Source: Perca fluviatilis (taxonomy: Eukaryota > Chordata > Actinopteri > Perciformes > Percidae). From it: a stretch of 64,000 nucleotides of DNA. Shown here one piece after another: positions 14,218 through 24,986 of this stretch. Under the pieces are notes generated by a model. The model was not told the origin of the DNA, did not search any database, and saw nothing but the letters and a program-made list of their open reading frames with translations. A program made the translations under genes and the position numbers. The DNA lies in assembly GCF_010015445.1 (NCBI RefSeq), contig NC_053123.1:12725934-12789933 (forward strand), written 5' to 3'. Numbering within the stretch: position 1 is the stretch's first letter; each line of letters opens with the position of its first letter.

Positions 14218-15264
14218 TTCTGATGTCTGCAACAACTATAACTTCGGAGAGAAAGCAACAGATAATTAATTATTAATTGACACAATATGTCCTGCTTGTT
14301 GCTCTTAGCACATTACATTTTGATTGCTCGGCAATGCTGTTTTCGATTAGAAGAAATCTTGTCGTGCTTGTAAGTTACTGAAATCAAATGACTAAAATTT
14401 AAGAGGCAGGGAGCAATTAAAGCATTGAGATTAATCAAGAAAAGGACAGATGAAGAAAAGGAGAACAAGTGAGAGAGGAATACTAAGAGGAACCCAAAAT
14501 TGGAGACAATAAAGTAAGTGAAGTTCTGCATGTATTTTATTTCACTCTTTAGAATAACCACACTGGCAGAACTACTTTAAAAGCCCGGTGCCGCAGGGAT
14601 ATAGAGGCCAGGCGCATTTCTCAGCGACAAAGTTCAGACTCATTATTTCCTTTTTTCTGCAGTCATTCCTTTTTAAAGAGGCCTTCTGTGTGCTAATGAT
14701 AGTCTTATAAAGAGGCCCAGAGGGGAGCGAGTCAGAGATATGGATTTATGGATTTATGCCTGCTTTGGACATAGGCTTTGATCAGAGCACATTGATCTGA
14801 AGAGATTTACACCACGGCAACTCAATAAAAGTCCTGCGCTCTTTCACAGAAGTGCCAGCCACTTTAGTGCCATTTGTCAAAGACAATGGCAAATCCGGAA
14901 TCAGTAAAAAGACTCTCTTGAGATGCCGATTCTGTGATGGACTGTGAATGCAAAACATGTCTCTGTTCTCTCTTAATCTATCCTATTCAATTCTATTTTA
15001 TTATATTCTATTTTATTATATTACATTCTGTCATTGTGCTTAAACTGTATTTGTTAAGCATTATTGCCAAGTGTTTCCCAATTGTTATTTAATTTGAAGT
15101 AACAATCATGGTTCTAAAAAAAATATATATATTTTTTTTTTTTAAAGAATACCACCATAATGTGAAATCTTGAAAAAATTGGAAAATTGAATCACTTAGA
15201 TAGATTTCCACACAGTTAACTCCCTTCACTGTGACATTAAGTTATGAGTCATTGATGCACTTAC

Positions 15265-15450
15265 TGCGTGTTACCACCCCCTCCAGCCTGATGATGTTAG
15301 GGTGGTCAAACTGTCCCATTATTGATGCTTCAGCGAGGAAGTCCCGCCTCTGCTTGTCTGTATATCCTCCTTTGAGAGTCTTGATGGCCACACAGATCTC
15401 CTTCTTGCTGGGAAGCTTCAAACGACCACTGCACACCTCGCCAAACTCAC
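15265..15450 (-). CDS. epha3: epha3 exon 11: kinase N-lobe
   Basis: 186 nt encoding [40 protein letters not shown] and [20 protein letters not shown], then TR. It supplies the second half of the glycine-rich loop (GEFGEV), the ATP-anchoring lysine in VAIK and the helix C glutamate in FLAEASIM. Acceptor AAACGTAG ends at 15451; donor GTAAGTGC starts at 15264. The last base A combines with GT of exon 12 to give Ser. Confidence 0.97.
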
Positions 15451-18400
15451 CTACGTTTAAGTAAGATAAAAATCATGGAAGATACAACAAAACAAAATGA
15501 AAAGACATTTTTTTTTATGTTTTTATCTCAAACATATACCAGTCAGGATTTCACTTATACCAGAAATCCTGCTTATAAACAGTGATCATTATTTAATGCT
15601 ATAAATTTTTGTCTTATGATGATACAATGTAAAGATATACTTTATATCACTAAGAAATGGTCCAAATATTTGCCAAATTCATGAGAAATGAAGTTGTATA
15701 TGCTAATAAGATAGCTGTGAAGTAATGACGATTCAAATTCTAATTCCCCATGTAACTTTTTTCATCTTTAATTAATTATTTATGGCTCAACAAGGAACTG
15801 ACTCAATCTTTAGAAAAGCAAATGCCTTAAACTGCCATTTTTCAACCTGGTTCTTACTCTCATAGGCTAATTATGTTCAGTTAGAATATGGGTAATCTAG
15901 CTTTAAATGCCACCTCCATTGTAGATATGGGGGAAACACTCTGACAAATGGTATATCACGGAAAGCAGTGCAACTTTTCAAAAAACTTTTTTTACGCAAA
16001 TAATTTGAAACGCTTGTCTTCGAGTCCAACCAAAAATAAAAATGTAAAATTAGCCCCCTGGATTAGCACTTATAGCTAACTACACAGGGATCTACTTCAG
16101 GACAACTTGGGTAACTAAACTAGTTGCTTGTCTGTATTTTCATACTGAGCCACTGCAACAGTCAAAACGATAAGCTATGTTCAACATGTCATCCATTTTT
16201 TAAGGATGTTTGAATTCACTTAACCCATGACTAGGTCAGTTTCACCATTAAAGAGTATTGCTTACAAGGTTAGCATGATACAGAAGTACTATAAATGCAG
16301 TTCTTGTGCACTTAATTAGAATAGCGGTTCAACTGTTGTGTGAGGTGTCATCATGATATACGATTTTTACAGATACAATGACCACTTAGAGTCAAAGATA
16401 AAGTGGCCGATCAAAGAGGATCTTGATGATTAGCCCTGTAATTACTTAACTCCCATTAATCAGGAAAGTATGTATTGATCTTGGCGAGAGATAACTGCAT
16501 AATTATGTGGTACGACCTCTTATTACAGTAATGACACCATGTGTAGTAATAAACTTTGAAACTGATCCACCCCAATCCACAGTCCAAATAACAGCTCAGA
16601 GAGCGAAGCGATCTTTCAACTTTCCTTCACTGTCGTATTAAAACGCAGCGTGATTCAACATCCACTCTGGGAGAGAACAATTAGCATTCCTTGCTGGTGA
16701 GGGGATGTGCGTGTTTACCTCGGCCCATTGCCTGTATGTGTGTAAATGTGTGTGTTTTGTGAGTTCCACTAGGTACTGTAAGCTCTTGCGGCAGTCTGGC
16801 CACTTCAAAGACAGCCAGCCATGTTACAGCTGGTGACAGGCTGGGGATTTGGCTGCACTGTAGAAGACGAGTGGAATGTGTATATCTGGGTGTATGTGTT
16901 TCTGTGTGATTGTCTTTTACCCCATAATGTATATGCATATTGACTGTGAGATGATGTCAGAGCTAAGCCACGTGCAGATCTCTCAGAGTCCAGTACAATC
17001 ATTTCCCATAGCAGCTCCGGATCAGAGAGCATGGGTCAAACCTTGGACTTGAAAGGGTCTGAAAGAACGTAAGCCAGAAAAATTACAACCTGTCTAAATA
17101 CCCAATGCATGCCTGTTCTTCTGGTCTTCACCAGTGGATCCACGAGCCAGGCCAAGGCAACATTTTTTTATGTGGTCACTCTGAGAAAGAAGATCTCGGT
17201 CTAATAAGACTTGATTAGGGACACTCTTTTCCTGCTCTCAGTAGAGCTAGGCATCCCACTTTGATGTTAAAGTCTGACCAATGTAAGCAGAGCGGAACAT
17301 GTGTTCTGTCTTTTAACACGCAATCACCGATTGGCAAGAAGATCAAAGTTTTGTTAACATGTTTGATGAAGACAGATGGGGATTGAGGCAGGGATGGAGA
17401 AAGAAGAGGTATGGTCTGTATTGTTTAGAAAAAAAAATCACACAGGTGGTTGGTTGCATTGAAGTTGTCGGACTTCACCTCTGGTGTTTTCTTCACATTT
17501 ACTTGTTTTACAATAGATTTAAAATAGAGAGCTGAAGTTCCACTCCATTTCCGATCCAACCTGTGTTCCAATATCATACAACTCAATGTTTTTTGTTTTT
17601 CTTATTGAGGGTTTCATGCTTTCTAAAAGCAGCAAAAGGTTTCTGGGTTTTTCTGTTCATAATCTAAGATATGTTTGCATCTACTACTGCACTGGTTGCT
17701 AAAAGTTGATCACATTGGTATTTTTTCATTAGCACTCAAATGTAGCAACACCACAGTTTCTCTCAGAAGCAATTAATGTCAAAGCCTCAAGGGAGCTGTG
17801 CTTGCTGAATGCTAACAAAATAATCATAACTTTGTCTTAAAGGTATAAATTAACAAACTTGTCATTCTGCGCAGCACGGGACTATCCAAAGAGAGTTTGC
17901 CTCAAGTGGCTCCAATCATCTACTGTAACTCATAAAGTTTGTTTGGTTACAATTATGTGGTACTAAGTAGGATATAATACCTCCTGAACATGATTTCACA
18001 GTTGCTTTTCAGCATAGATAAAAATAGACTTATTGCACAATGTGATGTTGAACTTCATGTAAGTATGGAGACACACTAAAATAAATATACTTTGCCTCTG
18101 CAATTCACTGTGCGCATTAAAAATGTATAGTATACTGTAGAGTAGCCTTCTTCGGTGTGAACTCAACTGTGTGTGAGGGTATTAGGGTTCAACTGTTATT
18201 GTTTTTAGGAGGAAGTTAGTGGTATCAGTTATATATTATAGTTTTAATACAATATTTCCATTCATGTTTTCCATTAATTATATTTTGTCTCTCTTCTATA
18301 TGCCTGCAACAGTCCTTTAAATGTAAATGTAATTAAACATGCATGTCTCTGTAATTGGACCATAATTCAAGCAAATCATGAGAAGGGATTCCCATAGATC

Positions 18401-19694
18401 AGTGTATTGATAGATTCTACAATGAATAAAAACACAAAGGCTTCATATTGGAAGTATCCACTGGCTTGTCTGTACTGCCTCTGATTTCTAATCAATAGGC
18501 CACCGGTGTATCATTTTACCACTATAGATATTCATATGCTTTGTGTCTGCTATGTACTATGAAAAATGCATTGTGGAATGTTGCGTAGTCCAGTGTGGAG
18601 TCAGGTATTAGACTCACAGGCCATCCTGACAGCTTTACAGTGTGGAGGTCTGGTGGGACTCTGGAGACCGGCCTGCAGTTATGCGCTGTGTGCTTTAGTC
18701 TGCATCTATTCTGCCTGCACTCGACATGAATCACAGTGCATTACCCTCTCATCTGCACTCCTGCTCAAGTTATCAGGGAGTACATGAGGAGAGGAGAGTA
18801 GTTTTACTGTTGCAATCATTAGACAGAGTTCAGAATTAGAGCACCAGGCAATCGCCTGTGGGAAATGTAAAGAATGAATATAATGAAGAAAAAAAAAAGA
18901 TGAAGGAAGGAAAGAGGCAAGGTAGAAATGAACCAACTGAAGGTGAGCAGAACTACTTCTAATTTCACCATCCTCCCCCCCTCCATCATAGAGAAGGGCT
19001 GGAAAGAAGGGACCTCAAGCTGGGACATTAAATGCTTTCTCATGCCCAGCTGTGCAGTATATGGCACACAGTTAAACTAGCCTGCTGCTACGAAAATGTA
19101 GATATATGGGGCTCTACATGCACCTCATTTTTTTTCTGTATGTGGTTGAGCACTTGGTGTGTCTTTGTCATTTAAATATAGTGTGAACGACTAAGAAAGT
19201 AAAGTTACTGTAGGGTGAGATTTGGGAAAAAGAGGTCTGGACAGGAAGACACTATTTATTTCCATATTTCTATACACTTTTAAATGTGGAATTACTTTTT
19301 TGAGCTTACTATTTTCTGCACTGATAAACATTTCCTTTGATGACCCAAGAAAACCGGTGATCTGAGCCCATGTATTATAATTTACATCCCTACTTTATTC
19401 AGTAAGGCGATAGTTAATTGCTCATTTTAGCAAGAATTAGAAATATAATTAATTTCACCAAACAAATGAATGAGAGTTTATCATAGTCTGTTATTTTTCT
19501 AGAAAGTCACTGACACATAACTTTCCAACAGACTAGCAGCAATCGACACCTTTTTCCAAAAAATGCTAGAAATGAAATACAATTTTGCAAATAAGCTTTG
19601 GTCTTAGTTTGACTTTGCTTGCCTGAAAAAAACATGTACGGTGTCTCATCTGTGCATGCAGTGTGGTCAAGCATTTTTCTTTGTCCGTTCTCAC
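15451..19694 (-). other. epha3: epha3 intron 10; nothing else recognised
   Basis: 4,244-bp intron between exons 10 and 11. It is the longest intron here without an obvious transposon or long microsatellite. Short open frames at 16680-17030 and 18520-19070 do not resemble known proteins. Confidence 0.85.
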
Positions 19695-19820
19695 CTGCTC
19701 CCACCACTTTGTCGATGGCGATGCAGGAGGCGTCCAGCTCCTTTGCAAACTCGTGCACAGCCTGGCTCGGGTCCTCATAGGTGTGGGGGTCCACGTAGGT
19801 CCTGATACCCGGCAGACGCA
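19695..19820 (-). CDS. epha3: epha3 exon 10: juxtamembrane tyrosines and kinase start
   Basis: 126 nt encoding [20 protein letters not shown], then [20 protein letters not shown] and Ala. The two tyrosines in [11 protein letters not shown] are the conserved juxtamembrane autophosphorylation sites that relieve kinase autoinhibition and recruit SH2 proteins in Eph receptors. The exon ends inside the glycine-rich ATP loop (VVGAG, completed by exon 11). Acceptor CTGCTGCAG ends at 19821; donor GTGAGAAC starts at 19694. Confidence 0.97.
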
Positions 19821-19959
19821 CTGCAGCAGGAGAGAGCAGATTGTGTCAGCTAATGACCGTTTAAAACAATATGTGCCTCCTTGTGTGTGTCCTGTCCCTC
19901 GACCTTATGTCCTCTGAACATTTTAATGACTTTGTAAGGACATATCACATAGCTAGCGC

Positions 19960-20992
19960 TAGGGCTGGGCGATAAAACGATCTCAATATGGGATCGTGAT
20001 AAAATTTGGGTTGATAACGATGATTAACTTGGACATATTTTACTCGATATAGATAGATCTAACAGCCTAACACACAGCAGAAATGAACGCCATTCCATTC
20101 CAGTAGGTGGCGGTAATGCGCACCAAAAGTTGTTTGCCAACCGCCAAAAAAACGTCAATGGAAGAAGTAGTTTTTGCAAAGTACATGCCCATTGCCTACA
20201 CAGAGCATTGTATGAGTTACCGGCGGTGAAGAAAATGGAAGAAATGAGCGGAAGTGGAACTGAGGGGCATGGGCAAGAAAGCGACGTCGAAAGTGAACTT
20301 GCGTTATTCCTCCTAAATTGTTGACAAAAAAGGTAACAAAACATCAATTATATGGAAGTGGTTTGGATATCTCAAAAGTGACGAAGCGCAGATTAACACG
20401 GTCTGCAAAATATGCCGTCGGTCTGTGTCGACCAAGACGGGAAACACAACAAATCTTTTCCATCACTTAAAAAGGTACCATCCCAGCGACCACACCGAGA
20501 GTTTGAAAATGCGGGCCCATGTTAACGTTAGTCCGCCCACAAGTTTTGTCCAAAGTCCTAGTGGTTCTCATGCTGTTAGCAGCGTTAGCGGGGCTGAAAA
20601 ACAACAATCAATCGTGTCGTTTTTTGCGACAATTGCCCCATATGAAAAGCGATTAAAAGATGTTTGCTGCCCTGCCAAAAGTAATGTGATAGTAGTCACA
20701 GCTTTTTGTTTTTTTTACATTTGCATTTACATTACTAACTTGTACTGTTTTGTTACGGCAGATAAAGCATGTTTGCACAGTTAACTGTTAAATTATGTTC
20801 TATTTTTTATGTTAATAAACTACATTCTAAAGTTTAGCTAATGAACCCTCTGGTTTCTTCAGGCTTCAGTCATTATCAGGATACTCTTCAAACTGTCTGC
20901 ATTATCAAATTATATATCGTGATAAATATCGATATCGATCAATATGAAAAAGATTATCGTGATCATATTTTTTGCCATATCGCCCAGCCCTA
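19960..20992 (+). mobile_element. hAT-family deletion derivative (ZBED type)
   Basis: 1,033 bp with terminal inverted repeats TAGGGCTGGGCGATA (left) and its inverse ATATCGCCCAGCCCTA (right). An exact 8-bp target duplication GCTAGCGC lies at 19952-19959 and 20993-21000, the hallmark length for hAT insertion. Inside is only the N-terminal, BED zinc-finger part of a transposase; the catalytic and hATC dimerisation parts are absent. The copy therefore cannot move by itself. Confidence 0.92.
20235..20690 (+). pseudogene. Truncated BED zinc-finger hAT transposase
   Basis: The start (20235) reads MEEMSGSGTEGHGQESDVES and continues ELALFLLNC to a stop at 20322. One frame over, the text resumes as NKTSIIWKWFGYLKSDEAQ, VCKICRRSVSTKTGNTTNLF and HHLKRYHPSDH. 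The C-x2-C and H-x-x-x-x-H spacing with the WKWFGY lead is the BED zinc finger that binds transposon ends in ZBED-like hAT proteins. Similarity continues to about QQSIVSFFATIAPYEKRL and then stops. The frameshift near 20316-20323 and the missing catalytic domain make it non-functional as a transposase. Confidence 0.85.
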
Positions 20993-21882
20993 GCTAGCGC
21001 TCATCTTTACTATGAAGTAGCATTAAAAAAAATGATGTCTTTACCAAACGCTGGCCAACAAAACTAAAACTTTGAAGATGATGTAGGCCTCACTGTCTCA
21101 GTAATTGAGTTTTGGTGAAATTAGTGAATTTGTGATGCACACAAATCAACTAATGAAGAATGACTCAACAGGCTTTGCGAGATATATGTTTTCAAGAAAA
21201 ATTTTAAAAATGTGAACCTATCCTTTAAGTAATAAAGTTGTACTTTATTAGTCTCTGAGGGGAAATTTATGCTCTACATCTGACCTATTGAAACTATTCA
21301 TGAAGCAGTGGACAGCCTCAGTTAGTTCCTGGGGAGTGTGGGGGCCAATAGGGTCAAAGATAAAGGTAGGAGTATCTAATAAATAACGCATCTTATATGA
21401 GTAAAAGAGGGCAAGCAACAAAGAGGGAGCAAGAAAATGGTCCACATCAGAGTAACTTTTTAGTCACTGGTCAAAAATGTATTAATGGAAACTTTAAACC
21501 CCATAATTAGAAATAGTTTAAAACTTGTGTGTCAGTACTTTCTGTAGCTGGCTAAGAGAACAGTCTGATTGTGTTCCCTATCCAAATGAAGCCTCCAGGA
21601 TTGGTTTGCAAATGGACCGAGAAACCATCTTCTTAACATGGTCTCAGTCCGATTACTGTCTTCTCATATGACCAAACGAACCAAAGTAAAGGGGAAACCA
21701 CTCCAAGCTTGGAAATAACTGCTCTAAAACAACCGTCGTCGGTAAAGATGCTATGAGAAAAACAGCTTCCCGATTGTAACTTTTAAATGATCTGTAATAT
21801 ACAGTAACTAGCTAGTGTGAATAGTAGAGTGCAGGGAGGATAGTTTGAAACAGGCCTCGGGAAAACAGGGTGCAGTACTTAC

Positions 21883-21947
21883 AGTGGCCGTTGCCAAAGT
21901 GCAGTCTTTTCTCATCAGGATGTTTGGATTTGCTGTGGCAACAAAAC
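21883..21947 (-). CDS. epha3: epha3 exon 9: cytoplasmic juxtamembrane segment
   Basis: 65 nt encoding the rest of Arg, then FCCHSKSKHPDEKRLHFGNG and His. This is the basic segment just inside the membrane that links the span to the kinase; DEKRLHFGNGH is typical of EPHA3. It has CCH where I recall CGY in human EPHA3. Acceptor GGATTGGCAG ends at 21948; donor GTAAGTACTG starts at 21882. The final T joins TG of exon 10 to give Leu. Confidence 0.94.
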
Positions 21948-22026
21948 CTGCCAATCCAAACAGAGAAAGGTCAAAAGTAGTGCCACATATCCCAATAAGA
22001 CTTCACCCATTGGCCCAACCTGGAAT

Positions 22027-22046
22027 GTATGTGTGTGTGTGTGTGT

Positions 22047-22122
<76 letters not shown>
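22027..22122. repeat. (TG)n microsatellite in intron 8
   Basis: About 96 bp of TG with one GG interruption near 22047. It can pair with the CA tract at 22242-22327. Confidence 0.97.
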
Positions 22123-22123
<1 letters not shown>

Positions 22124-22241
22124 GTGGGTGAGTGTGTGTGTGATCCCAGCTCTTATAAACCAAGAGAGGATCAGTAAATCGTATAATGAGCCATGGATTT
22201 ATACTCTCTCTGAACAGTACTGACTGCCAACCAACAGCCAT

Positions 22242-22259
22242 ACACACACACGCACGCAC

Positions 22260-22306
<47 letters not shown>

Positions 22307-22327
22307 CACACTCACAAACACACACAT
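22242..22327. repeat. (CA)n microsatellite in intron 8
   Basis: About 86 bp of CA with a few CGCA and AAAC interruptions, the inverse of 22027-22122. Confidence 0.95.
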
Positions 22328-22507
22328 AGAGAAGAAATAGAAGAAAACTAATTTGGGGAAATATCAAAATGCATGCTGTCATTTTGAAAAATACATATAA
22401 AATCAAATCAAATCAAATCAACTTTCAGGTAGATAGAGCAAAATTATTGCTGTGATTGGAGGAGTAAACACTCAGTGAGAATCAAGTCCAGAGACTGGCG
22501 GACAGAC

Positions 22508-22613
22508 CTGCCAATCAGGACGTAGAGCAGCACAGTAAGCAAGATGATGGCCACGGCAGAGGAAATGGCGATCAGAACAACCTGGCTGCTCTCACTGGAG
22601 ATGGAGAAGGCTG
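22508..22613 (-). CDS. epha3: epha3 exon 8: transmembrane segment
   Basis: 106 nt encoding AFSISSESSQ followed by a hydrophobic run VVLIAISSAVAIILLTVLLY and then VLIG and the start of Arg. This is the single membrane span. It matches the EPHA3 pattern ESSQVVxIAIS-AVAIILLTV. Acceptor CTTTCAG ends at 22614. The donor is GGCAG/GTCTGTCC from 22507, a poor match to the GTRAGT consensus. The same 11 bases span this donor and the exon 9 acceptor. Confidence 0.95.
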
Positions 22614-22939
22614 CTGAAAGACAGGGAGCAACAGGAAATGAGCAGTGTTCAATTTTATTTCATAACAATTGATAATAATTGATCCTGGGGGAAATTTAGG
22701 AAAATAAAATACAAACATCAATTATCTTTCAGTCACTACTTTACACTACATCTTCTGAAACCCAGGACAAAAAAATGGCATGCATACTTGTCTGGTTTCC
22801 AAAAAGAATGGCACCATAATCGCTATTCATTATCAGTTAATTCTAATGAACGGGCAGTTTTTTTGACCCTGTGTCTCACCATATTTTTAACAACAGCAGT
22901 AAAATAATTACTATAAAACTTCTATTCTGCTGAACTTAC
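22614..22939 (-). other. epha3: epha3 intron 7
   Basis: 326-bp intron between the second fibronectin domain and the membrane-span exon. AT-rich; nothing else seen. Confidence 0.92.
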
Positions 22940-23102
22940 AGTCAGGGCTGGTCTCAAACTGGAAACTGGGGCTGCTGGCTCCATATCCTGCAGCTGTGCG
23001 TGCTCTGATCTGCAGCAGGTAGGCGGTGTTGGGCTTCAGACCATTCAGAGTCACATTACAACCCCGAGCACGAAGGATGGTGTAGCTGGTCTCCTGCTCC
23101 TC
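22940..23102 (-). CDS. epha3: epha3 exon 7: second fibronectin domain, second half
   Basis: 163 nt encoding EEQETSYTILRARGCNVTL, NGLKPNTAYLLQIRARTAAG and YGASSPSFQFETSPD. It completes the second FN3 domain next to the membrane; the RARTAAGYG motif is characteristic of Eph receptors. NVT is a glycosylation sequon. The residue before it is Cys, where I recall Thr in mammalian EPHA3 and EPHA5, giving an apparently unpaired cysteine. Acceptor TTACAG ends at 23103; donor GTAAGTTC starts at 22939. The last base T pairs with CA of exon 8 to make Ser. Confidence 0.95.
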
Positions 23103-24306
23103 CTGTAAGACAAGGCGGACAAAGGAAGAGAAGGACAGAGAAAGGAATTCAATATTTGTGCGACAGTTATTTTTTTCTTTTTAGAAAAATACTACAATTT
23201 AGTCTTGGTTGAAACTATTAATGAATATAATATACATATACAAAATGTACAATACAACACGGTATGCATTATGTGCATGTACACACATGTACACACAAAC
23301 ATCCCAGACAGTTTGACAGCTTTCTTCCCAATCTGATGAATTATGTCCTTCTTATTTTATGACTTCTCTCCTACTGATCTCCACTGATAAAACAACATGA
23401 GGATTTACACACCAGGGCTGCATTTGGCACATTGTTTCCAGATGTGGAAGGAAGAAAAACGGTGGAGTAAAGATGAGAGGACAGGAGGTAGATAAGGAAG
23501 AGAAAAGATAGAAAATAGCCATTTTTATTTTGGCTCTGTGCAGTGATATTTCCACATTTAGGATAAAAATAAGACTCAATCCAATAGTTATATTTTATGT
23601 GTATGTATATGTTTTGCGCTGTAGTATGTTCCATACAAATGTGATTGATGAAACAAAAAAACATTCTATTTCACAAAAAACAGTTGGGTCCGTTTTAGTT
23701 TCAACCCATTTACTACTGTGCACCAAACATTTTATAAGTAAACCATAACATGCATAAAGCAAGGTACGGTATATGAAATTCTATCTATCATTTAGTTTGG
23801 GGTTTATTTTGTTTTACTGTACTTTTATGCGTGTGACAATATTTCAATATTTAAGTGTGATTAAACTGCATTTAAAAAAAAGATTTCATAAGAAAAGTTC
23901 CATGAATGTGAAAGTACAAAATAAAAATGGAACTTCACATTACACAAGGCAGCCTATCACTATCAGAACAGGACAGCATAACATAATTCAATCAACAAAA
24001 ATATATTTTACACCAAATGCTGTGTTTCTCTGTCTGTGCAGAAAGGCTTGCAATCACAATATTATAGAAGCAATTTGATAATATGAAACAAACTGCTAAA
24101 TAAGGGGAAAATAGGACAAGGCCGATCTTAAATCTTAATGACAACCTATTAGAGATGACTTCAACAATCCTGAAAATGAGCTACATGTTTTGCAACATAG
24201 CCAAGCACATAAAAATCACCCAAGGCCGAATCGGCACAGTCAAATCCTCATTTTATAGACCCAGTTATAAAGAGTAACTCATTGGTACGGGCAATGGCAT
24301 AAACAT

Positions 24307-24440
<134 letters not shown>

Positions 24441-24939
24441 GCAGTGTCCAAAAGAAACTTCAGGCCCATTACTGAATCAGAGTTTTATGGGGCACAAAGC
24501 TTTTCAAACTGCTATGTGTGAGGAGGTAACTGATACACCAGACCTGCACCGGGACAACTCTTCATCACAACTATAAATCTACTCGCAGCTTGTCACCGTT
24601 CCGCTTTCAGGACAGCATGTGATCTGCTGAAAATCACACACAGGTGTGGCACAGGCACCTTTTTGTGTGTGTATATGTATGTGTGTGTGTGTGTTTTGTG
24701 AGAGAGAGACAGAGAGAGATACAGAAAAACTCAGGTCTGACACCTCTCTTTTATGAACACTACAGCCAGACAAGCTGTGTGATTGTGAACTATCCATTTG
24801 TGTGTGTCTGTGTGTGTGTCTCTCACCAGAACACTGATATAATTTAATATGGCCTCTGTGCTGCTTTCTGCTTTGACAATCTAAACAAAGCTGTCGCAAA
24901 TTATAGCTTGTATGACATAACAACAACAACAAAAACACA

Positions 24940-24943
<4 letters not shown>

Positions 24944-24984
<41 letters not shown>
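24944..24984. repeat. (CA)n microsatellite
   Basis: About 41 bp of pure CA after a CAA-rich lead. Confidence 0.97.

Positions 24985-24986
<2 letters not shown>

Larger units (their letters stand above)
11476..15264 (-). other. epha3: epha3 intron 11; microsatellite-rich
   Basis: 3,789-bp intron between exons 11 and 12. It holds CA at 11745-11803, TG at 13103-13145 and 13264-13321, CA at 13443-13524 and TA at 14127-14212. The rest is AT-rich with a CT-rich patch near 12130-12250. No other gene is seen. Confidence 0.9.
19821..21882 (-). other. epha3: epha3 intron 9
   Basis: 2,062-bp intron between exons 9 and 10. Half of it is a hAT deletion derivative (19960-20992). The remainder (21001-21882) shows no feature I can name. 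Confidence 0.9.
21948..22507 (-). other. epha3: epha3 intron 8 with opposed TG and CA repeats
   Basis: Only 560 bp. In transcript order it has a UG-rich repeat about 180 nt after the exon 8 donor (genomic 22242-22327) and a CA repeat about 80 nt before the exon 9 acceptor (genomic 22027-22122). An 11-bp direct repeat (ACCTGCCAATC on the plus strand) lies at 21946-21956 and 22506-22516, so it straddles both splice junctions. Confidence 0.9.

Noticed and set aside
21915..22406. 163-codon minus-strand frame
   Set aside because: Mostly Thr-His and Cys-Val repeats translated from CA/TG microsatellites, overlapping a real exon in another frame.
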